DNA of 64,000 bases from Paucilactobacillus vaccinostercus DSM 20634 (GCF_001436295.1 NZ_AYYY01000063.1:86675-150674), one strand, 5' to 3'; shown: positions 1-9,723, numbered from the stretch's first letter. Notes: a model not told the origin generated them from the letters alone. Numbers and translations: made by a program.

Positions 1-959
1 AAATTGTTAAAAATGCCGGTCAAAAGGGTGCCGTTACAATTGCCACCAACATGGCTGGTCGGGGAACTGATATTAAATTAGGCCCTGGCGTGGTTGAAGC
101 CGGCGGATTAGCCGTGATTGGGACTGAACGTCATGAATCACGACGAATTGATAACCAACTGCGTGGCCGTTCTGGCCGTCAAGGGGATCCGGGAATTTCA
201 CAATTCTACCTGTCTTTAGAGGATGATTTGATGCGTCGCTTTGGTGGCGATCGGATTAAAGCCTTCTTGGAACGCATGAACGTTGACGATGAGGATGCGG
301 TCATTAAGAGTCGCCTTCTTTCCCGGCAAGTGGAATCAGCTCAAAAACGGGTTGAAGGAAATAACTATGATTCTCGGAAGAATGTTTTACAATATGATGA
401 TGTTATGCGTGAGCAGCGTGAAATTATTTACAAGGAACGGCAACAGGTAATTACTGAAAAGCAATCCTTGAAAGACGTTCTGATGCCGATGGTGAAGCGG
501 ACAATCAAGCGGACGATTGACATGCATACGCTGGGGAGCCAAGCAGAATGGAACTTGGTTGATATTATTGCGTTTGCAGAAGCGGTATTAACCAAACCCG
601 GTGAGTTGACCGAAAATGATTTGAAGGGTCTTTCTCGTGATGAAATGCTTGATAAGATGATGGGCTTTGCGGAGAAGATCTATGCCGAGAAGCAAAAACA
701 GCTTTATGATCCGGCCCAAATGCTGGAGTTTGAAAAAGTAGTTGTTTTGCGGGTGGTTGATTCACATTGGACCGATCACATCGACGCAATGGATCAATTC
801 CGGCAGTCGGTTGGACTACGTGGATATGGCCAACTAAATCCGCTAGTTGAATATCAAACTGCTGGATTCCACATGTTTGAAGAAATGATTGCAGATATTG
901 AGTACGAAGCTACCCGCCTGTTTATGAAGTCGGAAATTCGACAAAATGTTGCACGGTAG
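1..959 (+). CDS. secA: Protein translocase ATPase SecA, C-terminal part (5' truncated by window)
   Basis: SecA is the cytosolic ATPase motor that pushes unfolded preproteins through SecYEG. The reading frame is open from base 3 and begins inside the second helicase-like nucleotide-binding domain: the [11 protein letters not shown] motif and [10 protein letters not shown] follow within the first 65 residues. Then come the helical wing and scaffold segments, with [12 protein letters not shown] and the [23 protein letters not shown] block. The protein ends at EIRQNVAR, so it lacks the Cys-rich zinc-binding tail that many SecA proteins carry. About 318 residues are visible. The neighbour is prfB, the usual secA-prfB pair. 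SecG, its membrane partner, is encoded at 42.8 kb. Identity is secure; only the N-terminus is missing. Confidence 0.97.
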   Translation, partial: IVKNAGQKGAVTIATNMAGRGTDIKLGPGVVEAGGLAVIGTERHESRRIDNQLRGRSGRQGDPGISQFYLSLEDDLMRRFGGDRIKAFLERMNVDDEDAVIKSRLLSRQVESAQKRVEGNNYDSRKNVLQYDDVMREQREIIYKERQQVITEKQSLKDVLMPMVKRTIKRTIDMHTLGSQAEWNLVDIIAFAEAVLTKPGELTENDLKGLSRDEMLDKMMGFAEKIYAEKQKQLYDPAQMLEFEKVVVLRVVDSHWTDHIDAMDQFRQSVGLRGYGQLNPLVEYQTAGFHMFEEMIADIEYEATRLFMKSEIRQNVAR

Positions 960-966
960 TTTGAAT

Positions 967-1005
967 AAAGAGGCATAGGGGGAGGAATCTTTCTACGCCT
1001 TTTTG
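967..1005 (+). terminator. Imperfect hairpin after secA
   Basis: AGGCATAG and CTACGCCT can pair with one A-C mismatch around a long loop, followed by five T. This is a weak intrinsic terminator or attenuator between secA and prfB. Confidence 0.4.
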
Positions 1006-1026
1006 TTGCTTTAAATGGAGGAAATT

Positions 1027-2143
1027 ATGGAACTGAGTGAAGTCAAAAAAACAATAGAAGACATGCAACAAGAAGTTGCTAACTTCGGGAGGTCGCTTTG
1101 ACCTCGATGCGTTAGATGAACGAATTGCCGAAAGCGAAGCACAAATGGCTGAGCCTGGGTTTTGGGATAATGGTGAAAAAGCACAACAACTGATCGAAAC
1201 GACGAATCAATTAAAGGCTAAGCGGGATAATTTTGTTCACCTTAGTGATGGCGTTGAAGATCTAGAAGTGACATTAAGCCTACTCCAAGAGGAACCCGAT
1301 GAAGACATGCAACGACAGTTTGACCATGATCTTGAACGGGTGGGTGAGCAGTTGGAGCAGTACCGACTGGAACAGCTGCTGGACGAACCCTATGATGCCA
1401 ACAATGCGATTTTAGAAATTCACCCCGGTGCTGGTGGAACCGAATCGCAGGACTGGGGTGAAATGTTGCTGCGGATGTATACACGTTGGGCTGGACAACA
1501 CCAATTTCAAGTTGAAGTCGCTGATTATGAGGCTGGTGATGAAGCCGGAATTAAAAGTGTAACGGTCCTTGTCAATGGGCACAATGCGTACGGATACTTG
1601 CGCTCGGAGAAGGGGGTTCATCGGCTAGTTCGAATTTCACCATTTGATGCGGCCGGTCGACGCCATACCTCGTTTGCTTCTGTGGATGTGATGCCAGAAT
1701 TGGATAACACGACGGAGATTGAAGTCAACAGTGACGATTTGCGGGTAGATGTTTTTCGTTCCAGTGGGGCGGGTGGTCAACACATAAACAAGACGTCGTC
1801 AGCTGTCCGGATCACTCATTTACCAACGGGAATTGTGGTTTCGTCACAGGCTCAACGGTCACAGTTGCAAAACCGGGAGACCGCAATGAACATGTTGAAA
1901 TCTAAGTTGTACCAGTTAGAGGAAGAAAAGAAAGCTAAACAGCGGGCGGCAATTCAAGGAGAACAGATGGATATTGGGTGGGGATCACAGATTCGGTCAT
2001 ACGTCTTTCATCCTTACACGATGGTTAAGGATCACCGAACGAATTACGAGACCCATGATGGAAATGCCGTAATGGATGGTAATTTAGATCCGTTCATTGA
2101 TGCTTACCTTCAATGGCGGTTGAGTCAAAAAAATCCAGAATAA
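1027..2143 (+). CDS. prfB: Peptide chain release factor 2, with programmed +1 frameshift
   Basis: RF2 releases nascent peptides at UGA and UAA. Translation starts at ATG 1027 behind GGAGG (1017-1021) and runs 24 codons to CTT 1096-1098, followed by in-frame TGA 1099-1101. The ribosome must slip +1 on CTTTGA and continue from GAC at 1100, giving about 371 residues. The slippery site is preceded by a Shine-Dalgarno-like GGGAGG at 1087-1092, the standard stimulator. In the second frame the anticodon-mimic SPF ([14 protein letters not shown]) and the catalytic GGQ ([14 protein letters not shown]) are both visible. Low RF2 favours frameshifting, so expression is autoregulated. An annotation starting at 1076 would be an artefact of the split frame. 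Confidence 0.97.
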
Positions 2144-2241
2144 TTAATTTAAAGGTCGCCTATTTTGAAAAAAATAACGATCTTTTTGTTTTCAAGACCA
2201 GTTACAAATAGTTGAGATCAATTTAAAAATATCGCTTTCGG

Positions 2242-2270
2242 TTGCCTTTGTGACGGTAAAACAGTAAGAT
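2242..2270 (+). promoter_or_regulatory. Sigma-A promoter for the pspC-like gene
   Basis: TTGCCT (2242-2247), a 17-bp spacer and TAAGAT (2265-2270) lie 30 bp before the ATG at 2300. This probably starts the transcript covering the PspC gene through hprK and lgt. Confidence 0.6.
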
Positions 2271-2299
2271 AAACCTAGTAAATTAAAGGTGGAATAAGT

Positions 2300-2626
2300 A
2301 TGGGATCAAGACAAAAAAAGCGGTTAACCCGCTCAGCAAGTAATCGAATGATTGCGGGCGTCATGGGTGGCCTAGGTGACTATTTTGGAATCAATGCAAA
2401 CTACCTGCGGGTCGCTTTTGTGATATTAGCCGTACTACTACGTGGATTTCCAGGGATTTTAGTGTATCTTCTACTGGCCATTTTAATGCCTGCGGATCCC
2501 AATAAAACAAGTTGGACAAGCTTCTTTTCAAATTTTGGTAATCATCAATCGACGCCCGATAAGGGGCAGTCGGGACGGAAAGTTCTGCACGATGTAGATG
2601 AAAACGACGATAAGGAGGATAAGTAA
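2300..2626 (+). CDS. PspC-domain membrane protein
   Basis: A 108-residue protein with a PspC domain: a basic start (KKRLTRSASNRM), IAGVMGGLGDYFGIN, then a hydrophobic hairpin of about 35 residues ending at LMPADPN, and a hydrophilic, charged tail (about residues 75-108). PspC proteins sit in the cytoplasmic membrane and are linked to envelope stress, but in Firmicutes the role is poorly defined. The start is ATG 2300 behind GGTGG. It lies 3 bp upstream of a YvlD-type membrane gene and ahead of hprK-lgt, an arrangement common in lactobacilli. No partner PspA is seen in the window. Confidence 0.85.
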   Translation: MGSRQKKRLTRSASNRMIAGVMGGLGDYFGINANYLRVAFVILAVLLRGFPGILVYLLLAILMPADPNKTSWTSFFSNFGNHQSTPDKGQSGRKVLHDVDENDDKEDK

Positions 2627-2629
2627 TTA

Positions 2630-2992
2630 ATGGGGTTTTGGACGAGAATCTGCGTCAACACGGTGCTATTCATTGCAATTGCAGGGTTCCTATCTCAAAG
2701 CGGTGCATTTTATGTCACCGGAATCGGGGCGGCCTTTTTGGCAAGTCTTGTATTAGCCGTCTTGAACGCACTAGTACGGCCGATTTTGTTTCTACTGTCA
2801 CTGCCCATCACGGTAATGACACTGGGGCTATTTAGTATTATTCTTAATGCAGTTATGTTGCAATTAACATCGTACTTTGTGGGCGCTAATAATTTTCATT
2901 TTTCGTCATTTGGCGTGTCAATTATTGTCGCAATTATCATTTCAGTATGTAATGCAATTATTTCCAGTCATTTTGTTAACCGACGTGGCTAG
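2630..2992 (+). CDS. Phage-holin-like four-TM membrane protein (YvlD/DUF360 family)
   Basis: A 120-residue, almost wholly hydrophobic protein with about four membrane helices. The motif LNALVRPILFLLSLPIT is typical of the YvlD or mycobacterial four-TM holin superfamily, whose members mostly act in envelope stress responses and not in lysis. Start ATG 2630 has AAGGAGG upstream inside the end of the PspC gene. Pairing with a PspC protein recalls the Bacillus yvlCD arrangement. The exact function is unknown. Confidence 0.8.
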   Translation: MGFWTRICVNTVLFIAIAGFLSQSGAFYVTGIGAAFLASLVLAVLNALVRPILFLLSLPITVMTLGLFSIILNAVMLQLTSYFVGANNFHFSSFGVSIIVAIIISVCNAIISSHFVNRRG

Positions 2993-3020
2993 CTAGGTGG
3001 TTGGTAAGGAGGAGATTATT

Positions 3021-3956
3021 TTGGCAAATTCAGTAACGGTAGCAGACTTAGTAAAAAACGTACGCATGAAGGTACTACAGGGTGAGGATTATCTGGATCG
3101 CCCGGTGACTACTAGCGATATCTCACGTCCTGGACTCGAACTCACGGGATATTTTAAGTATTATCCAGCACCACGAATTCAGTTGTTAGGAATTACGGAG
3201 ACGTCATTTGCCAAAAATATGACTCACGATGAATTACTGATGGTCATGCGTAAAATGTGTGCACCAGAAACACCAACCTTCGTGGTGTCGACCGATTTAC
3301 CAGTGCCTGAAGAGCTGAAGCAAGCGGCTGAAGAAACCAAAATTCCTATTTTAGGGACCAAGTTAACTTCTTCCAGAATTTTAAGTAATATGACATTTTA
3401 CCTGAGTGGTAAGCTGGCTAAGCGGGAATCTGTCCACGGGGTTCTGGTCGATATTAACGGGGTTGGCGTACTGATCACCGGTGATTCTGGTGTCGGGAAA
3501 AGCGAAACTGCGCTGGAATTAGTTCGACGGGGGCACCGACTAGTTGCAGATGACCGAGTTGAAGTTTATGCACAGGATGAACAAACACTGGTCGGATCGG
3601 CACCCGCTATTTTGGAGCACTTGATGGAAATTCGTGGGATCGGGATCATCGATGTCATGACCCTATATGGTGCGGGCGCGGTTATGCAAGAAGACGATGT
3701 CGATCTTATCGTGCACCTAGAAACTTGGGCGCCTGATGTTCAGTTTGACCGTCTCGGTGATCGGGGAGATACCCAACAAATTTTAGACGTGGTGGTACCA
3801 CGTGTCGCAATTCCAGTTAAAACTGGTCGAAACTTAGCAATTATCATTGAATCGGCGGCCATGAACTATCGTGCTCAAACGATGGGATATGACGCAACCG
3901 AAACATTTGATGATAATCTGAATCGGTTGATTCAAGAAAATTCGAAGAAGGACTAA
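3021..3956 (+). CDS. hprK: HPr(Ser) kinase/phosphorylase
   Basis: HprK/P phosphorylates and dephosphorylates HPr on Ser46 in response to ATP, fructose-1,6-bisphosphate and phosphate, and so controls CcpA-mediated catabolite repression and sugar uptake. The Walker A loop GDSGVGKSE lies near residue 155 and the family signature LGDRGDTQQILDVVVPR near 253; the N-terminal MurF-like domain precedes. I choose TTG 3021 behind AAGGAGG (about 3007) over the upstream GTG 2997, because this gives the usual 311 residues. lgt follows after 6 bp. Cre-like sites at 60.9 and 63.2 kb are plausible downstream targets of this pathway. Confidence 0.96.
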   Translation: MANSVTVADLVKNVRMKVLQGEDYLDRPVTTSDISRPGLELTGYFKYYPAPRIQLLGITETSFAKNMTHDELLMVMRKMCAPETPTFVVSTDLPVPEELKQAAEETKIPILGTKLTSSRILSNMTFYLSGKLAKRESVHGVLVDINGVGVLITGDSGVGKSETALELVRRGHRLVADDRVEVYAQDEQTLVGSAPAILEHLMEIRGIGIIDVMTLYGAGAVMQEDDVDLIVHLETWAPDVQFDRLGDRGDTQQILDVVVPRVAIPVKTGRNLAIIIESAAMNYRAQTMGYDATETFDDNLNRLIQENSKKD

Positions 3957-3962
3957 CTTTTT

Positions 3963-4799
3963 ATGCTTTCAAATACTGTGGTGGCTGCTCTGAACCCGAT
4001 CGCACTTCGGTTAGGACCAATCGAAATTCATTGGTACGGTGTGATTATTGCCTGCGCCGTGTTGGTGGCATTGACGTTGTCCGTTCGTGAAGGACAGCGT
4101 CGAGGCATTGATCCTGATCATTTTTATGATTACATTTTGTGGGCGTTGCCGATCGCAATTATCAGTGCACGGGCGTACTATGTCATTTTTGAGTGGCCTT
4201 ATTATTCACAACACACCGGTGAAATTATTGCCGTCTGGGATGGTGGTATTGCCATCTATGGCTCGCTTATCGGTGCGTTTGCGGTGATGTATTTCTTCTG
4301 CCGGTACAATCATATTTCGATGTGGACTATGCTAGATGTGGTTGCACCAACGGTTATTTTGGCTCAAGCAATGGGCCGGTGGGGGAACTTTATGAATCAA
4401 GAAGCCTTCGGTAAAATTACCAGTAAGGCGTTCTTGATGAGCCTACATTTACCAAATTTAATTATTAATCAAATGTATATTGGTGGGCATTATCGAATTC
4501 CCACATTTTTATACGAATCATGCTGGGACCTCCTGGGCTTTATTGTGATTATGTTGATCCGCCATCGTAAACATCTTTTCAAGCGTGGAGAGATTTTCCT
4601 CACGTACTTGATTTGGTATTCGGCAGGCCGCTTCTTTATTGAAGGAATGCGGACGGATAGCTTGATGATTGGCAATACATTACGGGTTTCACAGTTATTA
4701 TCGGTGGTGCTGTTTGTTGGTGCCATCATCATATGGGGTGTTCGTCGCAAAACACGGTCTCACCCATGGTATTTAGATAGTGCCAAGATAAATCGTTGA
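3963..4799 (+). CDS. lgt: Prolipoprotein diacylglyceryl transferase
   Basis: Lgt is an integral membrane enzyme that moves diacylglycerol from phosphatidylglycerol to the lipobox cysteine of prelipoproteins. The 278-residue protein has about seven membrane helices. It carries the Lgt signature MGRWGNFMNQEAFG near residue 139, the early WYG motif (IEIHWYGVIIACA), ISARAYYV, and the late GRFFIEGMRTD that supplies catalytic or substrate-binding arginines. Start ATG 3963 is 6 bp after hprK. hprK-lgt-gpsA is a conserved Lactobacillales operon. Confidence 0.96.
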   Translation: MLSNTVVAALNPIALRLGPIEIHWYGVIIACAVLVALTLSVREGQRRGIDPDHFYDYILWALPIAIISARAYYVIFEWPYYSQHTGEIIAVWDGGIAIYGSLIGAFAVMYFFCRYNHISMWTMLDVVAPTVILAQAMGRWGNFMNQEAFGKITSKAFLMSLHLPNLIINQMYIGGHYRIPTFLYESCWDLLGFIVIMLIRHRKHLFKRGEIFLTYLIWYSAGRFFIEGMRTDSLMIGNTLRVSQLLSVVLFVGAIIIWGVRRKTRSHPWYLDSAKINR

Positions 4800-4825
4800 A
4801 GGTTGTGAAAGGGGATTAAGTCATT

Positions 4826-5842
4826 ATGACGGAAAAAGTAGCAGTGCTAGGGGCCGGCTCCTGGGGGAGTATCTTAGCCAATTTATTAGCAGAAAATGGT
4901 CACGACGTGATGCTCTGGTCACATAAGGAAGAGCAAGTACGTCAATTGAACGAAGAGCACGTAAACCCTCGGTACATCAAAGATTTTACCTATTCGACAG
5001 CCTTGAAAGCTACTAGTGACATGAAATCGGCAGTCGCGGGTGCCGACGTGGTATTGGTTGTGGTACCAACTAAAGCAATTCGAGAGGTCGGAGGCCGACT
5101 CGGCCAACTATTAAACGAACTGGGCCAGAAGTCATTGATTGTGCATGCAACTAAGGGGCTGGAGCAACAGACTTATAAACGTCCATCAGAGATGCTTGCT
5201 GAAGAGATTCAAGCAGAAAACCGCTCTGGCATTGTTGTTCTATCAGGGCCAAGCCACGCTGAAGACGTTGCTCGACGGGACCTGACTTCTGTCACAGCGG
5301 CCTGCAATGATGTTGCCGGTGCTGAAAAGGTGCAACAACTATTTAGTAACGATTATTTCCGAGTATACACAAATGACGATGTTATCGGTGCCGAATTTGG
5401 CGCAGCGCTGAAAAACATTATTGCGATTGGGGCCGGCATTATTAATGGGTTAGGCTACCATGACAATGCGAAGGCCGCACTAATTACGCGTGGATTAACA
5501 GAAATTCGGCGCTTAGGGGTGGCTTTTGGCGCTAATCCATTTACCTTCATCGGATTATCAGGTGTTGGAGATTTAATTGTGACCGCGACGAGCGTGAACT
5601 CGCGGAATTGGCGAGCTGGCAACCAACTTGGTCAGGGAAAATCACTTAAAGAAGTGATGGATGACATGGGAATGGTCATTGAAGGGGTCTATACAACTAA
5701 AGCAGCCTACGAACTGAGCCGGCAACGTAACGTTTCAATGCCAATTACGGAGGCCATTTATCAGGTTTTGTATGAGGGAGCCGACGTCAAAACGGCGATT
5801 AACGGATTAATGCAACGTGAAGTAACTTCTGAAGTTGAATAG
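4826..5842 (+). CDS. gpsA: Glycerol-3-phosphate dehydrogenase [NAD(P)+]
   Basis: GpsA reduces dihydroxyacetone phosphate to sn-glycerol-3-phosphate for phospholipid and teichoic acid synthesis. The N-terminal Rossmann loop GAGSWGSILANLLAENGH is at residues 8-25. SGPSHAEDV is the substrate-loop signature, and the catalytic lysine lies in EFGAALKNIIAIGAG, followed by GLTEIRRLG and GVGDLIVTATS. At 338 residues it has the normal length. ATG 4826 follows GAAAGGGG. It is part of the hprK-lgt-gpsA-galU run, and galU begins 39 bp later. Confidence 0.97.
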   Translation: MTEKVAVLGAGSWGSILANLLAENGHDVMLWSHKEEQVRQLNEEHVNPRYIKDFTYSTALKATSDMKSAVAGADVVLVVVPTKAIREVGGRLGQLLNELGQKSLIVHATKGLEQQTYKRPSEMLAEEIQAENRSGIVVLSGPSHAEDVARRDLTSVTAACNDVAGAEKVQQLFSNDYFRVYTNDDVIGAEFGAALKNIIAIGAGIINGLGYHDNAKAALITRGLTEIRRLGVAFGANPFTFIGLSGVGDLIVTATSVNSRNWRAGNQLGQGKSLKEVMDDMGMVIEGVYTTKAAYELSRQRNVSMPITEAIYQVLYEGADVKTAINGLMQREVTSEVE

Positions 5843-5881
5843 GATATCGACTTATAAGAGACGAAAGGAATTAGCAACACG

Positions 5882-6778
5882 ATGAAAAAAGTAAGAAAGG
5901 CCGTTATTCCAGCTGCTGGACTTGGAACCCGTTTTTTACCAGCAACTAAGGCACTTGCCAAAGAAATGCTACCAATTGTAGATAAGCCGACAATTCAATT
6001 TATTGTTGAAGAGGCGCGTAAATCGGGAATCGAAGATATTGTGGTTGTTGACGGAAAGAGCAAGCGCTCAATCGAAGATCATTTTGATTCTAATCCTGAG
6101 TTGGAATCCAACTTGGAACAAAAGCGTAAAGATGCCATGCTTAAAATGGTGCAGGAAACAACGGATATTAATTTATATTTCATTCGGCAATCTCATCCAC
6201 GCGGTTTGGGGGATGCTGTACTAACTGCTAAGGCGTTTATTGGTGACGAACCCTTCGTAGTGATGCTTGGGGATGATCTGATGGAAGATAAGGTACCACT
6301 TACACGCCAACTGATGGATAGTTATCGTGATACTGGGGCCTCCACGCTGGCCGTTATGAAGGTGCCACATGAAGATACCGCAAAATATGGTGTCATTAAT
6401 CCGACTAACGTTTTTAAACCCGGTCTTTACAATGTTGCTAACTTTGTTGAAAAACCGAATCCGGCTGATGCACCCAGTGATCTGGCCATTATTGGCCGCT
6501 ATTTGCTGACGCCCGAAATTTTTGATGTGCTGGAAAAGACGGCGCCGGGCAAGGGTGGCGAAATTCAACTGACAGATGCCATTAATACGCTAAATAAGAC
6601 GCAACGGGTTTTTGCCCGCGAGTTTAAGGGTGCCCGCTATGACGTTGGCAACAAGTTTGGGTGGATTCAAACGAACATCGAATACGGGTTAAAACACCCT
6701 GAAGTTAAGGATCAATTACGTGAGTATCTCAAACAATTGAGTGCCCGGTTGGTTGATGAGGATCAAAATAATCAGTAA
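5882..6778 (+). CDS. galU: UTP-glucose-1-phosphate uridylyltransferase
   Basis: GalU makes UDP-glucose from UTP and glucose-1-phosphate for glycolipids, teichoic acid decoration and exopolysaccharide. The 298-residue protein opens with the nucleotidyltransferase loop [19 protein letters not shown] and the substrate lysine region, then [15 protein letters not shown] and [15 protein letters not shown] 5882 is behind AAAGGAA. A strong hairpin terminator follows. Together with the phosphoglucomutase at 8.0 kb it links glucose-6-phosphate to nucleotide sugars, possible donors for the glycosyltransferases at 32-38 kb. Confidence 0.96.
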   Translation: MKKVRKAVIPAAGLGTRFLPATKALAKEMLPIVDKPTIQFIVEEARKSGIEDIVVVDGKSKRSIEDHFDSNPELESNLEQKRKDAMLKMVQETTDINLYFIRQSHPRGLGDAVLTAKAFIGDEPFVVMLGDDLMEDKVPLTRQLMDSYRDTGASTLAVMKVPHEDTAKYGVINPTNVFKPGLYNVANFVEKPNPADAPSDLAIIGRYLLTPEIFDVLEKTAPGKGGEIQLTDAINTLNKTQRVFAREFKGARYDVGNKFGWIQTNIEYGLKHPEVKDQLREYLKQLSARLVDEDQNNQ

Positions 6779-6785
6779 ACTAAAC

Positions 6786-6815
6786 GGTGTTTCGAGTTCG
6801 CGAAACGCCTTTTTG
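6786..6815 (+). terminator. Intrinsic terminator after galU
   Basis: GGTGTTTCG pairs with CGAAACGCC (one G-T pair) around a 6-nt loop and is followed by a T run. Confidence 0.85.
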
Positions 6816-6864
6816 TTTGTGAGAACGAATGAAGGACATTCACTTACTTTTTGAAACAAAACAT

Positions 6865-6893
6865 TAGACAAACGAGCTGTTTCAGTGTATCTT
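6865..6893 (+). promoter_or_regulatory. Promoter of trxB
   Basis: TAGACA (6865-6870), a 17-bp spacer and TATCTT (6888-6893) lie 38 bp before the trxB start. Confidence 0.5.
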
Positions 6894-6930
6894 ATACGCA
6901 TTATCGAAATTAATGAGGAGGGCTTGAATT

Positions 6931-7872
6931 ATGGCCAAAAATTATGACGTCATTGTGATTGGGGCAGGCCCCGGTGGAATGACAGCGGCACTATATGCGT
7001 CACGTGCAAACTTATCAGTATTAATGCTTGATCGGGGTGTGTATGGCGGTCAAATGAATAACACGGCAGCAATCGAAAACTATCCTGGTTTCAAATCAAT
7101 TTTAGGACCTGATTTATCGAAGGAAATGTATGATAGTGCCACGCAGTTTGGGGCCGAATACGCCTTTGGAACGGTGGAAAAAATCGAAGACCATGGTGCA
7201 ACCAAGATGGTAACCACCGATATGGAAACGTACGAAACGAAGGCTATCATTATTGGTACGGGTTCAGAATATAAGAAGCTCGGTGTCGATGGCGAGGAAC
7301 AGTACGGTGGCCGTGGCGTTTCGTACTGCGCGGTCTGCGACGGTGCCTTTTTCAAAAATAAACATGTGATCGTTGTTGGTGGTGGTGATTCCGCGATCGA
7401 AGAAGGCCTTTATTTGACCCAACTTGCGGATAAGGTAACGGTTATTCACCGGCGCGATCAATTACGTGCTCAGAAGATTATTCAAGATCGGGCATTTTCC
7501 AACGATAAGATGGATTTTGTTTGGAATAGTAATGTTGTTGCCATTGAGGGTGACGAGCAAAAGGTGACCGGCGTCAAAGTTAAGAACAACCAAACTGGTG
7601 AAGAAACGCAACTTGATGCGAGCGGCGTCTTCATTTATGTTGGTGTATTACCAATGACCACACCATTCCAAAACTTAGGCATTTTAGACGATCAAGGCTG
7701 GATTGAAACGGATACTCAGATGGCAACTAAGGTTCCTGGCATCTTTGCAATTGGGGATGTTCGTGATAAAAAGTTGCGTCAAATTACAACGGCTGTTGGC
7801 GACGGTGGTGTCGCTGGACAGGGTGTTTTCAACTACATTGAAAGCTTAAAAGCACAAACAGCGCGTGCATAA
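6931..7872 (+). CDS. trxB: Thioredoxin reductase (NADPH)
   Basis: TrxB transfers electrons from NADPH through FAD to thioredoxin. The FAD-binding GAGPGGMTAALYASRAN starts at residue 11, and the redox pair is C133-A-V-C136 in SYCAVCDGAFF. The NADPH-binding GGGDSAIEEGLYL and the C-terminal FAD motif GIFAIGDVRD follow. At 313 residues it is the normal low-molecular-weight type. ATG 6931 follows GAGGAGG. It is a single-gene unit with its own promoter and a strong terminator. Confidence 0.97.
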   Translation: MAKNYDVIVIGAGPGGMTAALYASRANLSVLMLDRGVYGGQMNNTAAIENYPGFKSILGPDLSKEMYDSATQFGAEYAFGTVEKIEDHGATKMVTTDMETYETKAIIIGTGSEYKKLGVDGEEQYGGRGVSYCAVCDGAFFKNKHVIVVGGGDSAIEEGLYLTQLADKVTVIHRRDQLRAQKIIQDRAFSNDKMDFVWNSNVVAIEGDEQKVTGVKVKNNQTGEETQLDASGVFIYVGVLPMTTPFQNLGILDDQGWIETDTQMATKVPGIFAIGDVRDKKLRQITTAVGDGGVAGQGVFNYIESLKAQTARA

Positions 7873-7882
7873 GAAATACAAG

Positions 7883-7916
7883 TAGCTCCGGTAAAAACTT
7901 ACCGGAGCTATTTTTT
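7883..7916 (+). terminator. Intrinsic terminator after trxB
   Basis: TAGCTCCGGTAA pairs perfectly with TTACCGGAGCTA and is followed by six T. Confidence 0.92.
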
Positions 7917-7924
7917 GGTTTTCC

Positions 7925-7953
7925 TTTCACCTAAAAATAGAGTGCGGTATACT
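7925..7953 (+). promoter_or_regulatory. Promoter of the phosphoglucomutase gene
   Basis: TTTCAC, a 17-bp spacer and TATACT (7948-7953), located 37 bp before the GTG start. Confidence 0.6.
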
Positions 7954-7989
7954 GAGAGAGATAAAAGAAACGGATGGGGGAAACTAGTT

Positions 7990-9711
7990 GTGAGTTGGAA
8001 AGAAACTTATCAAACTTGGTTAAACGAATCAAATCTTGAAGCTGGATTAAAGCAGGAACTCGATCAACTAGCTGGTCAGGATGATCGGTTAGAAGACGCT
8101 TTTTACGCACCATTATCGTTTGGTACGGCAGGAATGCGGGGATTACTTGGTCCTGGTATTAATCGAATGAATATCTACACAGTGCGCCAGGCAACTGAAG
8201 GGCTTGCCAGTTTTATGGACACGTTGGATCAGCAGGTGAAAGATCGCGGTGTTGCAATTAGTTTCGATTCACGGCACCACTCACAGGAGTTTGCCCATGA
8301 AGCAGCACGGGTACTGGGCCAACATGGTATTAAGAGCTTTGTGTTTGAAGGCTTACGCCCAACACCAGAGTTGTCCTTCACAGTTCGTCATCTGAAGACG
8401 TATGCTGGTATCATGATTACTGCTAGCCATAACCCAAAGGAATATAACGGGTATAAGATCTATGGCGAAGATGGTGGTCAAATGCCACCGAAGGAATCAG
8501 ATTTAATTACAAGTTATGTTCGGAAAGCCACGGATTTGTTTGCTATTCCGGTGGCAGACGAAGCACAATTGAAGGCTGACCAAACCATGACTATTATTGG
8601 TGACGATATTGATCAAGCCTACTTAGAAAACGTCAAGACGGTCACCATTAATGCCGACCTAGCCCGTGAAGAGGGCAAGGATATGAAGCTGGTCTTTACA
8701 CCATTGCACGGAACTGGACAAATGTTGGGTGAAAAGGCATTGCAAAATGCTGGTTTCACGAATTATGAGATCGTACCACAGCAAGCTAAGCCTGATGGCG
8801 ACTTTCCAACGGTTACGAAACCTAATCCAGAGGATGCAGCTGCATTTGACTTGGCGATTGCGCTTGGTAAGCAAGTTGACGCTGATGTTTTAATCGCCAC
8901 TGATCCCGATGCGGATCGTTTGGGGACGGCTGTTCGCCAACCAAACGGTGAGTATCAACTGTTAACTGGCAACCAAATTGCTTCTGTCCTGTTACACTAC
9001 ATTTTGGAGGCACACAAACAGGCGGGCGATTTACCAGCCAATGCTGCTGTAGTAAAGTCGATCGTTTCAACTGAATTTGCCACTAAGATTGCTAATAGCT
9101 ACGGTGTTGAAATGATCAATGTGTTAACAGGTTTCAAGTACATTGCCCAACAAATTGAGCATTTTGAGGCGACCGGAGAACACACCTACATGTTTGGCTT
9201 TGAGGAAAGTTACGGTTACTTGGTTAAACCATTTGCACATGATAAGGATGCCATTCAGTCTTTGGTCTTGTTAGCTGAAGTGGCAGCCTACTACCGCCAC
9301 CAGGGCAAGACGTTGTACGATGGGCTGCAAGAGTTATTTAAGGAATATGGTTATTTCCGTGAAAAGACAATTTCACAGTTGTACGAGGGTGTTGGTGGTC
9401 CCGAGAAGATTAAAACCTTGATGAAGAAATTCCGGGAAGAAGCGCCAACCGCCTTTGCTGGTCATCAAGTGGTGACGACCGAAGACTTTAGTCAGCAAAC
9501 CACTACGACTAATGGTAAGACGACCGAATTGTCCTTACCGGTGGCTAATGTGTTGAAGTACATCTTGGATGACGGAACCTGGATTGCAATTCGGCCATCC
9601 GGTACGGAACCTAAATTGAAGTTTTATGTTGGGACGAATGCCGATTCATTGGCGGCTGCTAACCAAAAATTAGCCGACTTTGAAGCAGCACTCACTCAAT
9701 TTATTGCATAA
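7990..9711 (+). CDS. pgm: Phosphoglucomutase / phosphomannomutase (alpha-PGM type)
   Basis: Interconverts glucose-6-phosphate and glucose-1-phosphate. The 573-residue alpha-D-phosphohexomutase has four domains. The phosphoserine loop TASHNPKEYNGYKIYGEDGG (Ser about 146), the Mg-binding DPDADR near 300, the sugar-specificity GFEESYG near 405 and the phosphate-binding RPSGTEPKLKFY near the C-terminus are all present. GTG 7990 is chosen because of GATGGGGG upstream and because the longer frame would run over the promoter. It feeds GalU with glucose-1-phosphate. Confidence 0.95.
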   Translation: MSWKETYQTWLNESNLEAGLKQELDQLAGQDDRLEDAFYAPLSFGTAGMRGLLGPGINRMNIYTVRQATEGLASFMDTLDQQVKDRGVAISFDSRHHSQEFAHEAARVLGQHGIKSFVFEGLRPTPELSFTVRHLKTYAGIMITASHNPKEYNGYKIYGEDGGQMPPKESDLITSYVRKATDLFAIPVADEAQLKADQTMTIIGDDIDQAYLENVKTVTINADLAREEGKDMKLVFTPLHGTGQMLGEKALQNAGFTNYEIVPQQAKPDGDFPTVTKPNPEDAAAFDLAIALGKQVDADVLIATDPDADRLGTAVRQPNGEYQLLTGNQIASVLLHYILEAHKQAGDLPANAAVVKSIVSTEFATKIANSYGVEMINVLTGFKYIAQQIEHFEATGEHTYMFGFEESYGYLVKPFAHDKDAIQSLVLLAEVAAYYRHQGKTLYDGLQELFKEYGYFREKTISQLYEGVGGPEKIKTLMKKFREEAPTAFAGHQVVTTEDFSQQTTTTNGKTTELSLPVANVLKYILDDGTWIAIRPSGTEPKLKFYVGTNADSLAAANQKLADFEAALTQFIA

Positions 9712-9723
9712 TAATTACATGAG

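Noticed and set aside
2997..3020. Longer hprK start at GTG 2997
   Set aside because: The AAGGAGG site lies inside this extension and points to TTG 3021, which gives the usual protein length.
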